Of a stretch of DNA of 64,000 nucleotides, positions 11,019 through 23,824 are shown in pieces. Made by a program: the position numbers and the translations under genes. Within the stretch, counting starts at the first letter, position 1. Each line of letters begins with the position of its first letter. The notes under the pieces were generated by a model. That model ran no database searches. It had not been told where the DNA came from and saw nothing but the letters and a program-made list of their open reading frames with translations. The DNA is taken from assembly GCA_017871115.1 (NCBI GenBank), contig JAFCIZ010000007.1:1674001-1738000 (forward strand), read 5' to 3'. The stretch is from Cunninghamella blakesleeana. Its lineage: Eukaryota; Mucoromycota; Mucoromycetes; Mucorales; Cunninghamellaceae.

Positions 11019-12833
11019 ATGATTCTACCTAATGAAATACTCACACTTGTATTTCAACACTTTAACTCACGACGATACCTTACAAATGCTTCACTTGTAT
11101 GTCAACAATGGAATTTAATAATAACGGATCCTATTTTTTATAAACATATTACAATCTATACTTATATTCAATTAACAAAGTTTATTAAGGCAGCAACAGG
11201 AATCTTAAAACACCATCATAAACCTATGGGTCATTATGTACAACAACTTGTCATATTGTGTGATGAATATATTGAAGATAATGTTTTAAAACAATTAGAA
11301 ACGTGTTGTCCGTACCTCACTTTATTACAACTTCCGCGTAATCGTGATCTAAATTCCTATGGAAGATATACGAAGTTTGGGAAAATAACCAAAGTACAAT
11401 TAATAGAAGATGATATGCTGATTCACTATCTTGCTGATGATGCTAAAGAAAAAGAAGATGAAAATACCATAGTTTTGCATAAAATATCAGACCAATTTCA
11501 ATTTTATACTTATTCACAGCAATGTCTAACAGAATTATGTTTACAATGTAATCCAAGAAACCATGATGCATGGTTAAATTACGATTTTTTAGATTCAATT
11601 CATCAATCTTTTCCACAGTTAACCAAGCTTACTATTGCTAATGTCCATTGGCCAAACGTGGATGATGATGCATGGATCACTTATAAAAAGACTCCCAATT
11701 CATTGACCAGCCTTACAGCTCTTTATTTAGATAATATAGACATGACACCACCTACCATTTTTAATCATATAACAGATAGTTATCCAAATTTAGAAACATT
11801 GGAAACTAAACAACTAGTCTTTTTTTATGACTTTATGGATCCTGGGATTCGTCGTATTTATAAAAATATATGTAGACAAGGCATCTTTTATATGTTTACT
11901 ACTTTAGCAACATCACATCTGAAGCATTTTATATTGGAAGAATTTAACCCAGCAGAATTTTGGCCAACTGGAGAATTATTAGAATGGATGGATCGTAATC
12001 ATCAATCTATACAACTAAAAACATTATCGTGGCCATACGGGATTCTACCTGTGGAATATGATTTAGATGAAAACTGCGGTATTCATTTTTTACAACAATT
12101 GGACACATTATCATTTCATCTATTAGATACAACATTAGTCAACTTAAAAACTATGTTTAATAATAAAATAATATCATACAATTTATCATCATTAACCCTT
12201 ATATCATATGAACATACTGAACAAAAAATGAGACTCGATTTATTTGATTGGCTTGATGCATTTCCTAATTTGGTAACCTTAGAAATATATAGTTGCAGAG
12301 TATGTGTCAAGACAGATTCCAATAACAATAGTAATAATAATAATGATGATAGCATTGATCATTATCGCCAACAACAAAAACTGCATTACCCTTTACAAAA
12401 ATTAGTTTTAAGGGACTGCGATTTACAAATAGAAGATACACTCACAGTTATCTGCCAACATTGTCCAAAACTAAAGATTTTACATTCTATTAGAAATTGT
12501 ATCTATAATCTTATGCACAATATATTAGCTAATGATGAAGAAATAGAAAAAGAAGATGATATCTACCATTCCATTATACATGCACCTCATCTCGATATGA
12601 CAGAATTAAAAATAGATAATTTACGATATTTTTATTACAATAGTAAAAAGCTTTATCCAGATTATGCAGACTTTGTTTTGAATATACCATCTTCCTACCC
12701 AGTATTTACCATACCAAAACGTAACCTTCTTCTGCCTGAATCATCATCAACAAAAAAAGCAGTATATCATATTACCATCAAGCTGAACTCGATAGATCGA
12801 TTTTATTTTAATGGAAGATGGGCTTTATATTAG
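11019..12833 (+). CDS. F-box protein with degenerate leucine-rich repeats (copy B)
   Basis: Single-exon protein of 604 residues, collinear with copy A at 7197. F-box at about residues 3-45 (LPNEILTLVFQHF), then a Leu-rich C-terminal region. Inserts relative to copy A include an Asn-rich run near residues 432-440, made of AAT repeats. Most differences from copy A are spread along the gene, but 12053-12201 is identical to copy A. Probably an SCF substrate receptor by family; no substrate is indicated. The similar 3' ends (RFYFNG close to the stop in both) show that both copies are full length. Confidence 0.85.
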   Translation: MILPNEILTLVFQHFNSRRYLTNASLVCQQWNLIITDPIFYKHITIYTYIQLTKFIKAATGILKHHHKPMGHYVQQLVILCDEYIEDNVLKQLETCCPYLTLLQLPRNRDLNSYGRYTKFGKITKVQLIEDDMLIHYLADDAKEKEDENTIVLHKISDQFQFYTYSQQCLTELCLQCNPRNHDAWLNYDFLDSIHQSFPQLTKLTIANVHWPNVDDDAWITYKKTPNSLTSLTALYLDNIDMTPPTIFNHITDSYPNLETLETKQLVFFYDFMDPGIRRIYKNICRQGIFYMFTTLATSHLKHFILEEFNPAEFWPTGELLEWMDRNHQSIQLKTLSWPYGILPVEYDLDENCGIHFLQQLDTLSFHLLDTTLVNLKTMFNNKIISYNLSSLTLISYEHTEQKMRLDLFDWLDAFPNLVTLEIYSCRVCVKTDSNNNSNNNNDDSIDHYRQQQKLHYPLQKLVLRDCDLQIEDTLTVICQHCPKLKILHSIRNCIYNLMHNILANDEEIEKEDDIYHSIIHAPHLDMTELKIDNLRYFYYNSKKLYPDYADFVLNIPSSYPVFTIPKRNLLLPESSSTKKAVYHITIKLNSIDRFYFNGRWALY

Positions 12834-13746
12834 TAAACAATTATATAACTTGGTTTTGAAAAGGATGGTTGTATAAAAATAGAAACAAGGGTTTCTGCAA
12901 AGGTAATAAAATAAAAATAAAAATATAAGTTACACAAAGTGTTGAAGAGTAAACATTTTTTAAAAATGGAATATATTTTATTATAAACTACGTATCTTTA
13001 TCTAATCTTCTATCTCTCCCTCTATTTCTCTCTCACATGCAAAATTAAAGCGATATCCAAAATAGTCCATCATCATCATCAACAATATTATTATTATTAT
13101 TTATCTCTTAAAATAAAAAAAAACTTACAACCTTCACATGGATAAATCAACATTCATGGATATGGAGTCATTTTTTGGATCGAAAGCCTTGGTTAAAAAT
13201 GGATAATTTATTTAGATCAAAAACAACTCAAGCATTTGAATCCTTAATAGTGATAATAATCAACAAATAAATTACTATCATTTATTATTATTATTATTAT
13301 TACCATACATATACCAATATTATTATATTCCTCTTTGCATCAACGTAATAAATAAATAAATAAATATAGCATTAAATAAAACTCAGCAAAAAACGTTGAT
13401 AGAAAAAATATAATAAAATGAAATAGTCTTACTTTATCTAATCACATCCATACTTTTCCTATCTTCCAAACACATAAATATATTATAGAATCAAAAACAT
13501 ATTCAAAAAGACCAAACATCAATAAAATAAAATTAATAAAAAGCAATAATTTAATAATACATACATCATAATAGGAGACTTTTTATTTTAATTACAATAA
13601 AAAAAAAATAATAATACATAATTTTAAAACACGTATAAAAAAAAGAGAGTAGGGAGGTGGAACAAATAATAATAATAATATATATTTATAAATAAATAAG
13701 AAAAAAAAAAGGAATGAATACATAAGAGAAAAATATATATTTAAGT
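12834..13746. other. Gene-free stretch with convergent 3' ends
   Basis: Lies between the 3' ends of F-box copy B (+) and the Ran1-like kinase (-). It is AT-rich with TTA, AAT and AAATA microsatellites (13090-13105, 13285-13305, 13350-13370). No reading frame is supportable. It presumably holds both 3' UTRs. Confidence 0.5.
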
Positions 13747-15042
13747 TTATAACCACCAAGATTCTTTTTCATCAGAATGAACAAACATATCAGTGTCATC
13801 ATCATCATGATCACTATGAGGAAGATGATCATCATCACTTTGGATTGAAGGAGGAGGAGAACAATAAAGATCGTCACCTAATTCTTCTTCTACCATGTCA
13901 GACCAAGACATGCCACCTTGTTGTTGTTGTTGTTGGAGAAGATCCATACTGAAGAAAGCAGAATCGTATCTAGGTTGTTGATGATCATTTTTATCTTGTT
14001 TATCGGTAGGAATATCTACGGGAGTAGTAACCATGTAGTCATCATCATCTTCGTCTTCTTCTGAAGTAAAGGTATATAAGTGAGATATTTTTTGAAATTG
14101 AGCCAACATATCAGAAATAGGAAGACGTTGAGTAGGATCAATGACAAGAATATGTTGAGTTAAAAATTGATATAATTCCATAGACATGGTAGGGAACAGT
14201 TGTTGCTTTAACATGATAGGATTCTTGAGATATTCATTAAAAGCGCCATCTGTATAATTAGCTTCTTGCCAAGGGTTTCTACCAAACATGAAAGCTAATA
14301 AAAGAATTCCCAAAGACCAAATATCGGAAGCAGCGGAATCATAAGGTTTTAATTCTTCTTCTTGTTGATTGTTATTATTTTTATTATTTAAATTCATTTC
14401 ATCTTCATCAGCAAAATGTTCAGGCGCAAGATAAGTAGCTGAACCACAACCAAATTCCATAGAATATCGATCTCTTGTAGCCAAACCAAAATCCGCCACT
14501 TTACAAATTAAAGCATCATCATCATCTTCATCATTACCTTCCTTGGTTTTTAATAAAACGTTTTCCAACTTGATATCACGATGATAAATTCCGTTTTGAT
14601 GCATGTATTGGATGCCTTGTAAGATTTGAATGAAAAGATCTTTTACTAAGGATTCAGAGCGATAATCATTTTGTTGTTGATCTTGATCTTGAATCACGAA
14701 ATCAAATAAATCACCTTGGTCACATAATTCCATAATCATATAAATATAATGATCATCTTGTAAAACATCATATAATTGCAATATAGATGGGTGACCTTTT
14801 AAAGAGGATTGAATGTCCATTTCTAATTGTTGTAAACTCAATTGTTGATCATTTAATCCAGATTTATTAAGTACCTTGATAGCTACATAGGATTTGGATT
14901 GAAGTGATTGGCCTAAGAAAAGACCACCATAAGCACCATGACCTAAATCTTGAACAAATTGATAATCACCAATGGTTGTATCGATCATTGATTGGGACAA
15001 GTCTGTCCAATAATCACTTGATAAAGCTTGCGTTGTTGTCAT
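13747..15042 (-). CDS. Ran1/Pat1-like serine/threonine protein kinase
   Basis: Single exon, 431 residues. The kinase domain covers about residues 27-322. Visible motifs are the glycine loop LGHGAYGG (33-40), the ATP lysine in VAIK (Lys56), HRDIKLEN with catalytic Asp156, DFG with Asp184, and an activation segment ending GSATYLAPEHF. This spacing and the GCGS-before-APE segment resemble the Ran1/Ksp1/Sks1 group, which controls nutrient signalling and meiotic entry in yeasts. The role here is inferred. Acidic and Asn/Gln inserts from triplet repeats (EDDDD near 172, NNKNNNN near 219) lie inside the domain. The C-terminal tail of about 110 residues is Asp/Gln-rich and probably disordered. The lack of introns is notable beside its neighbours. 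Confidence 0.82.
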   Translation of the reverse strand: MTTTQALSSDYWTDLSQSMIDTTIGDYQFVQDLGHGAYGGLFLGQSLQSKSYVAIKVLNKSGLNDQQLSLQQLEMDIQSSLKGHPSILQLYDVLQDDHYIYMIMELCDQGDLFDFVIQDQDQQQNDYRSESLVKDLFIQILQGIQYMHQNGIYHRDIKLENVLLKTKEGNDEDDDDALICKVADFGLATRDRYSMEFGCGSATYLAPEHFADEDEMNLNNKNNNNQQEEELKPYDSAASDIWSLGILLLAFMFGRNPWQEANYTDGAFNEYLKNPIMLKQQLFPTMSMELYQFLTQHILVIDPTQRLPISDMLAQFQKISHLYTFTSEEDEDDDDYMVTTPVDIPTDKQDKNDHQQPRYDSAFFSMDLLQQQQQQGGMSWSDMVEEELGDDLYCSPPPSIQSDDDHLPHSDHDDDDTDMFVHSDEKESWWL

Positions 15043-16902
15043 ATTTGTTATATATGTAAGAGTGTAAAAAATAAAATATAAATAAATAAATAAAAAAAAT
15101 GTAAAATCAACAAATAGTTAAAAAATAAAGTGTGAATTGTGTGTAGAGAGAAGAATCAAAAAAGGTTATCTTTTTTTTTTAGATAATAAAAAAAAATAAT
15201 AATAGTTATATATCAAAAAAAAGGTTATATTCAAGAAATAATAAAATGCAACGAATAGTTGAAGGCCAAAATGGGGCTAGTATATTGTGTCAAATATTCA
15301 ATCATAGTATACAATAATTAAAAAAAATATAGTATATTGCTGAAAAAATCGGCAAAATTATGTTACGTTATAAATATATAAATAGGTTCAAAAAAATAAA
15401 AAAAGGGTTTTTTTTAAAGAAGCTTTAGAAAAGCAAAAGATTTAGAAAATCATCTTGTTAATTATATAAAGAAGATGGTAAAGAAATAAATATAAAGATG
15501 AAGGGTTTAAGAAATAATATAAAAAAATGATTTAATTAAAGGGAGGGAAAAAGAGAGAAGAAAGAAAGAAAGAAAAAAAAAATGGGGCAATTATTTATTT
15601 TTATTTCAAAAAATGAAAATCCAAACACAGCAGTAGTCGACAAATTTTATTTGAAAATTCCAGAATCTTCTCTATGATGATTGGTGAATAATGATGAGAA
15701 TAGACTCGGTGAAAAAGTGTCATCATCCATATAAGGTAATCACATTTTTTAGTAATGAACCTATCAGATTATTTACTCATTATGTAGTTTCAATGATTCA
15801 TGATGCTGATGAAATGATGAATATTATTAATTTATATATATGGATTATTCATCTTTTCATTTTATTTCTTCATTTTACTAATCCTTGTTTATTATTCATT
15901 ATAATAATATCGATAATACTAATAACTTAAGATATTCTGTTGTTTATTTTTACTTTTTATTACTATTATTAAGGTTAAATATAAGTTAGGGATTAACCGG
16001 TAATTGTTTCTATTTAATTTTTATTGAGATGACACATATACAATTTTAACCGAGAGTCATTTTTTCACGGATCAAAAAAAATGCTGCGATAATTATTTTA
16101 TTCAGGTCTCACGGGTTATACGGCCTTAAAATTTTCTCTTGGTATTTTTTTAAACTCCTTCCACATACATAATAATAAAATAACTATTATAGTAAATATG
16201 TTTTAGTTTTATATTAGATTATTTTAAATGAGGTATCCTTTTATTATTATTATTTATTTATTAATTCTTGATATATGCAAATCATGGGTACTTTTTTTTT
16301 TATTGTTCTTATTATTTTTTTTTTTTCTTACTAAAAATAAAAAGTTAACATTCGATCATTTTTTTTCTTTTTATTACGGTAAAATGTTGAAACGAAATGA
16401 AACGAGTCCTTTTTTCGGTAAAATGATAAACGTTATAATATATTAGGAGAGAGTGACAGATAAATAGTTGATAAAAACACGAAAATGATGATGATATTAA
16501 TGATATTGGTAGCAACTTTTTTTTTTTTTTTTTTTTTTGCATATATAAAATAAGGGTTTTTTTTTTAAAAAAATTTATTTATTTTATTTTATTACATACA
16601 TAAATAAAATAGCAAATAGTCTAAATTAGTAGAAAATAAGAGGAGGAAATTTTTTATGATATAATATGTTAATCATCAAATTATTATATAATTAATGCAT
16701 AAAATAATAAGAGAGAGAGAGAGAGAGAGAGAGGCAATTATACATATTAGGAAAAAATAACACATTTACTATGATGTTATATTTATTTTCATTTCATTTA
16801 TATATTGATTGATTGTTTATTTATTTGAATGGATGATACGTACGTAATAATAAAAATGATGATGATGATATATTATTATTCATGATAGGTGAGTGAGGGA
16901 TT
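15043..16902. other. Gene-free stretch upstream of Ran1-like kinase
   Basis: No supportable gene. AT-rich, with GAAA arrays at 15555-15580, a long poly-T at 16519-16538 and a (GA)n run at 16711-16733. Short open frames near 15691 and 16228 encode only low-complexity hydrophobic residues. Confidence 0.5.
16711..16733. repeat. (GA)n microsatellite
   Basis: Uninterrupted GA run of 23 bases, the only long GA repeat noticed in the window. Confidence 0.9.
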
Positions 16903-17868
16903 TTAAAAATCCAATGATGTTTCATTATCCTTTTTAATTAATTCCAACATTCCAGGTGGCATGAGAGGTTTTTTAATAGTTTTTTCTTGGCCATCTTTTT
17001 TCTTGATTGTTTTGATTTCTGCAATATATCTAAAAGGCATGGTGACAGATTCATGTTTGGAGAAAAAGATTTCAGGGTGATCGATGTATGTGATTTTATC
17101 CAATGGAACTAAAATATAAAACAAATAAAGGTAAATAAAAAAATAAATAAAGGAATATACTATATTATTTAAACTTACTTCGTTCTTCTACTACTTTTCT
17201 TGTTACATTTAAGGCTGTATCGGTAGTCATTTGAACAGGGCCTAAACGTCTACCTTCAAAACCTAATTTACGAAGTTCTTTTGTACGATCTATTTATAAT
17301 ATATATATACATACCATATTTTATTTATTATTCTCCTTTCTGTATATATATATATATATATCCATTCCATCATCTATCCATTTATTTATTCCTTTTTTAT
17401 TTACCTCTTGGTGGATCATCACCTAAAATCTATAGAATCATAGTAATAAAAAGAATGTGATGAATAAACTATTATAATAATAATAAGAATTCTTATCGAT
17501 CCTTTACTTTTTTGACATTTTTCCTTTTTAATAGTATGACTATTATTTATATATATAAACTTTACCCCACCAAACAAAAAGTATTCAAACTTATCACCAT
17601 CTTCAGGACTTAATTCAGAAGTAGCTGAAGGATCCAATAAACAAACACTCTTAGGATCGATACCAGGTAAATGCAAGACATCTTCTGTATGACAATGGGC
17701 TTGTTTTAATTCTTCGGGCATACTTTTATTTAAACAGGCTTCAGATAAACACGAAAACCATAAATGATCAGGACCTACATTACTCAACATATGTTTATAT
17801 TCTAATACGCACCACTCGTGCATATCGTCTTCCATATGTTCAATAATATAAGAGCGTTTCATAGACAT
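16903..17868 (-). CDS. sfm1: Sfm1-type SPOUT protein-arginine methyltransferase
   Basis: Four exons (17566-17868, 17405-17429, 17179-17289, 16903-17108) join to 214 residues, a normal length for Sfm1 (DUF431). Diagnostic stretches are the start KRSYIIEHMED, CLLDPSA near residue 80, FGGILGDDPPRDRTKELR at about 98-115 across two introns, RRLGPVQMTTDTA at about 121-133, and PFRYIAEI near 177. In budding yeast Sfm1 is a SPOUT-fold SAM-dependent enzyme that methylates an arginine of ribosomal protein Rps3; the same role is inferred here. The second exon is only 25 nt, but the conserved GDDPPR sequence requires it. The M50B-like gene lies 277 bp upstream on the same strand. Confidence 0.9.
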
Positions 17869-18145
17869 GGTTAATATATTTATATAATATAAAAAAAAAA
17901 AACAAAGAGAGAAAGTGCTAAAAAAAAATTTTTTTTTTGTTATTGTCGAATTTTTGACTTATGGCGGAGATTGAAGATTTATTTTGTCTTTAATATGCTT
18001 TAAAGAGGAAGATCAAAATAAATAAATAAAAATAACACATATATACATAGAAATAATAATAAAGGGAATCATGATTAAATAGTAATAATAATAATAATAA
18101 TATATAATAAATAATAAAAAAGTATAGATATTGATTTTGCTTTAT

Positions 18146-19312
18146 CTACCATCCAAAACCAGAAGCTTGTTGTTTTTGAGTTTCCATATCCTCTACAAAA
18201 ATATTAATGATCAGTATAACAATAAATATAAAATCAACTATTCTATATTTAAATTACCTTTAAAAGCGGCTAACCCAATCAAGATACCACTTACAAAGAA
18301 AACTAAACTAATACAAAACCATAAAGCACCCCAAACGCGACTTGACATACAAGAACCACATAATTTTGCAAACTTAGAAGCGTCTGATTCATAAGCCTTT
18401 CTAAATACTAAATCATCAAGAATATCCCATAAACAATAAAGACTAGACATGACACTAATTAAAGGATAGTAATGGTAAAAAAAAAAAGAATAAGTATATG
18501 GATAGATAGAAAGGTTTATTTTCATTGTTTTATTATTATTATTCTAACAATTTTTCTTGTTTTTATTCATTTATTCATTTACTTACCCAATGAATAAAAC
18601 AAAGTATCTTAAACCAGCGCCATGAGCCAACCACCATAAAAAGACCATGATAGCAATAAAAATAAAACCAATACCACGAGTCAACCAATTTTTAGCCCAC
18701 CATAAAGTAAGTAAAAGACAACAACCTAAAAAGATGGATGCGATTTTGGATGCCAAAATATTAAAACTACACATTACTAAAATAGCACCAATAGCTGATG
18801 ATCCTAAATAGCCTGCTGGTAAAGTACACATGGGTATACCACCTCTCTATATATAATATGTAAATCAATCAATTGATTCATTAATTCATGTATTTTAATT
18901 ATTCTTGAATATATATACACTTGATTTATTTTTTTATTACCATTCTTGTAACACCACCTTCATCAGGATCTATTTCAATAGATTCAATCTTTGCACAAGT
19001 AAAGCAACCAACAATAGCATGAGAAAATTCATGTAACCCTACCGTTAGCAACTAAAGAAGAAGAATAGATATAAGTCAAAAGTAATAGTATTTAAAAATG
19101 TTTTTTCCTTCTTAGATTTCTCTTACTTTAAAAGGTGACAAGATAACTTTAATAAAAGGCATATTCCATAATACTAAAATAGCAGCTATATAAACTCCAA
19201 TAATAATAAGTATCATTTTTTGATCTTCAGTTGGTGTTAATCTATTGGCAGCATCATCTTGAACTGCCTGTCTTGCAATTAAATAATGATCATAACTATT
19301 CACGGGTGGCAT
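18146..19312 (-). CDS. M50B-like membrane zinc metalloprotease
   Basis: Five exons (19127-19312, 18941-19051, 18587-18846, 18258-18454, 18146-18192) join to 266 residues. A membrane segment (about residues 33-52) precedes HEFSH at 69-73, the HExxH zinc motif buried at the start of a further hydrophobic stretch. GGIPMCTLPAGYLGSSAIG (about 101-119) and the DILDDL segment near residue 195 are typical of the peptidase_M50B-like family (PF13398 type). Five or more hydrophobic spans are visible between 105 and 250. The family consists of poorly studied integral membrane proteins distantly related to site-2 proteases. Substrate and membrane are unknown. The short C-terminus is Gln/Gly-rich. Confidence 0.83.
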
Positions 19313-20149
19313 TGAACACTATACTATATATACTTTATACAATAATAACAATAATGATAATAATAATAATAATACTAATAATAATATATTATAATATAAT
19401 AGTAATAAAAAAATGAAAATGAAAAATTGAAAGAAGAAGAGAAAAAAGAAAGAATAAACTTGGTCTCCTTTTTTTTTCTTCAACTTAATAGATTATATAT
19501 AAAATTTAAGCCCCGCTATTGTTTTATTTTGGTTTATACCAATTTTGGAATGAAACTCTTTTATAAAAATAGAATTGTTATTATTTATACTTGCTATTTT
19601 TTTATTTTTCTTGGCTACTTTATATTGATATTTGATTATTCTTTTTTCTATATATTCTATTTTTTTTTTTTCTTTTATTTATGAATGTTAAAATTATATA
19701 TTTAATTCATTTATACGTAGCGCTATTTAAAATGAATTCATAATAATAAATGCTAAGTCTAGATTAATTTTTTATTAAATACAAAAAATGGTTAGTGGTT
19801 TTTTTTTAAATCATTGATGAAAATTAATTTATTATTATTATTATTACTTTATAGTTTGACTAAAATAAAGGATAAAAAAAATGTATTGAGAAAAATATAT
19901 ATCAAGGATTTTGCATAAAGATAAGTATGATCAATACTAAAAATGGAAAATAATATACATATACCTGGTTGACTCATAACAAGAATAAGGTTGTTTTAAT
20001 TTTTGATATTTTTTTATAATCAGTACCAATTATGTCGCATGAAAAAAATAAAAATAAGCATCAACTACTCTCTCTCTCTTCTCTCTTTTTATTATTATTA
20101 ACATTACTATTGATAATATTAATCTTACCTACCTGCAAACATATACACT
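19313..20149. other. Gene-free stretch
   Basis: AT-rich with (TAA)n runs at about 19345-19385 and long T runs. No gene seen. Contains the left copy of a 25 bp imperfect direct repeat (19929-19953) that recurs beyond the AIG1-like pseudogene. Confidence 0.5.
19929..19953 (+). repeat. Left flanking direct repeat of AIG1-like pseudogene
   Basis: Matches 21090-21114 at 23 of 25 positions. The preceding bases, TTTTGCAT plus a purine stretch, also resemble each other, so the similarity extends to about 45 bp with small gaps. Confidence 0.5.
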
Positions 20150-20855
20150 ATGAATTCGCAAATCAAAACCATTCTTATTGTTGGAAAAACTCGTAGTGAA
20201 AAACCAATCTTAGCCAATGTATTATGTGGCAATAATGTCTTCCAAGAAAACCATTCTTCTATTCGAGAAACTAAATCATGTCAAGTAGCATATTTTGATT
20301 ATTGTGACCAAACTTATAAAATCATTGATACGCCTGGTTTTACAGAAGACGATTTTGTTCGTTGAAAAATCGTCTCCAAGAGTATTGATATAGTTAAACA
20401 TTTAAAAGAAGATCTTACTCAAATCTTTATTGTCATGGATGAATTTTCCGAAGTCGATTCATTACTTTATCATTTTTTAAAAGAATTTGTTTGGATAACT
20501 ATGAAGAAGATGACGATAAGAATGCAAAAGAACTCCTCACCTTTGTTCGTACAAAATTCATTCTATATGAAAATTCAAAAGTAGTTCAAAAGATGCTCTA
20601 TTAACAAAAGCGTCCGGACGTGTGGCGAAACCTCTAAAGGGCTGTCGTGATATACTTTGTGTAAACCATCCTTCTAATAGTCCTAGGCAAGATAAAGATT
20701 TAGTGAAAGGTGCTCAGACAGTAAGGGATCATTCAAGAAAGGTGCTTTTGGATTATTTGGAACCTTTACCTCCCCATCCTCCTTTTGCTTTACTTGATAT
20801 TAGAAAAAGAATTCAAGATAAAAAAAAGGAATGCATTTTGTCTATGCTTTTTTAG
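20150..20855 (+). pseudogene. Broken AIG1-like (TRAFAC class) GTPase
   Basis: The opening 71 codons read like the start of an AIG1/IAN GTPase: hydrophobic strand TILIVG, a P-loop position reading GKTRSEKP, and the G3 motif DTPGF. The P-loop lacks the glycine and final Lys-Ser/Thr of a working Walker A. The frame ends at a TGA at 20363-20365. Homologous-looking sequence continues in the same frame beyond it (KHLKEDLTQIFIVMDEF), shifts frame near 20490 (ELLTFVRTKFILYENSK), then shifts again to a tail ending at 20855. One stop plus at least two frameshifts, and no plausible introns, indicate a pseudogene. The family's roles in fungi are largely unknown. Confidence 0.72.
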
Positions 20856-21352
20856 GTTTCTTGGACACTATGTATCGACGTACTGCTTGAATAAAAAATT
20901 AGCTTGCCTTTTTAACCCCTTATTTGAAACCTGCAAGTATATTTTATACTAGTCAAAAAAAAAAAAAAAAAAAAAAAATAGCCGATTTTTATGTTTTAAA
21001 TCATTTTATTATGATTTGATACTTTATAAATAACAACATTGTTTAAAAAAATAAAATTACATATGAATTCAATTTTGCATTAATAGGAAGATCAATGCTA
21101 AATATGGAAAATAAAAGAATTCACTTGATCTGAACTAGTTAAAGTCTGAGAGTATTTGTGAAAAAAGCTAAGTTGATCTTCCTTAGTTTCACTTTATTTT
21201 TTTTCCACGTACAGTTGCAAAATTCAATAATTAATAATGATTCATAAAAAACAAGCTTGATTTTTTTATATATTCTTTATTTAGTTAGTTCAGTCATATA
21301 CAAATAAATGATTATTCTATCATATTATTATTTATTTACTTGTTCACTTTCC
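20856..21352. other. Gene-free stretch
   Basis: AT-rich, with a poly-A run near 20956-20979 and the right copy of the direct repeat (21090-21114). No gene seen. The right end is probably the triosephosphate isomerase 3' UTR. Confidence 0.5.
21090..21114 (+). repeat. Right flanking direct repeat of AIG1-like pseudogene
   Basis: Matches 19929-19953 with two mismatches in 25 bases, same orientation, about 1.16 kb apart, bracketing the pseudogene. Confidence 0.5.
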
Positions 21353-22681
<1,329 letters not shown>

Positions 22682-23824
22682 TTTGAGTATATATAGAGTT
22701 CTATCAATAAATATTATTATTATTATTATTATTATTATTAGCTTACTATTTCTTATTATTAAATAAAATAAAACATATTTTATTATTTATAATGATGATT
22801 TACCAAAAAGTTTGTATGTAAAAGATAAAAAAACACGTAAAGTGAAAAAAGAAAAAGAAAAGAAAGAAAAAAAATAAATAAATGTCTATGGGTTTTAAAA
22901 AAAAATAGCGTAAATCGGGATTTAAATAACCCAGTGAAATAGAACATGTTTATATTAATGAAAATGACGTTATTTTATATATTTTTTTTCTCTGTATATT
23001 CATTAGTGCATAATGTCATTATTATTAGTATAGTTATTGTCATCATCATCAACATCATCATGGTTTATTATCTTTGTAATTATTATTTTGATGTAAAGAA
23101 CTATTCTTTTTTTTTAAAAAAGAAAAATGAGGGGTAGCAAAATGAATATGTTCTCCGCTCCGGTTTTTTGGTATTTTGATATTTTTAATAATGTTATTTT
23201 TCATTTTAATTACATATGATAACCCTGCAGAACCCGACATATTATTTTTAATAAAATGGATGACAATTAGTCAACCTTTATTCTTATTTTTAGTAGTAGT
23301 AATAGTAACCCTATTTTATTTTTAATTTTTATTTTATAATTAAAATATAAGGTGATGTTTATTAAGAAGTTTTGTAAAAAAAAAAAAAAAACTTGTTCTT
23401 TGAAAGTTGGTTTCGATTGTGTAACTTTTCTAATGATCACTTGATTTTTTTTTTTTCTTTCTTGAGCACAAACATTTTTTTTTTTTATAATAGAATAAGC
23501 ATATCAAATGATTTTTTATTTTATTTATTTAATGGCTCAAGTAAAAGGGAGATCGTCGTTGTTCTTATTTAGTAAATTTCTTATTACACAAAAAATAATA
23601 AAAAAAAGAAATCAATCGATAAAATCTTTATTAATACTATTATTCATTTTTAAAAAAATATACAAGGGGAAAAAAGGAAATATATGTATGTATGTATGTA
23701 TGTATGTGTGTGTGTGTGAGAAAGGATTTTAAATATATACAGAGTTTTTTTTTTTAAACAGTTTTTATAATACGCAATGTTCTTTTTTTTTTTGTTCAAC
23801 ATGAGAATGAAGGAAAAGGGGGAA
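22682..23824. other. Gene-free stretch
   Basis: 5' flank of triosephosphate isomerase and 3' flank of the zinc-finger gene. AT-rich with (TTA)n at 22711-22740 and a (TATG)n/(TG)n microsatellite at 23683-23718. No supportable gene. Confidence 0.5.
23683..23718. repeat. (ATGT)n-(GT)n compound microsatellite
   Basis: Five to six ATGT units pass directly into a GT run. Confidence 0.85.

Noticed and set aside
15691..16446. Hydrophobic small open frames upstream of the Ran1-like kinase
   Set aside because: Composition matches random AT-rich sequence; no conserved motif.
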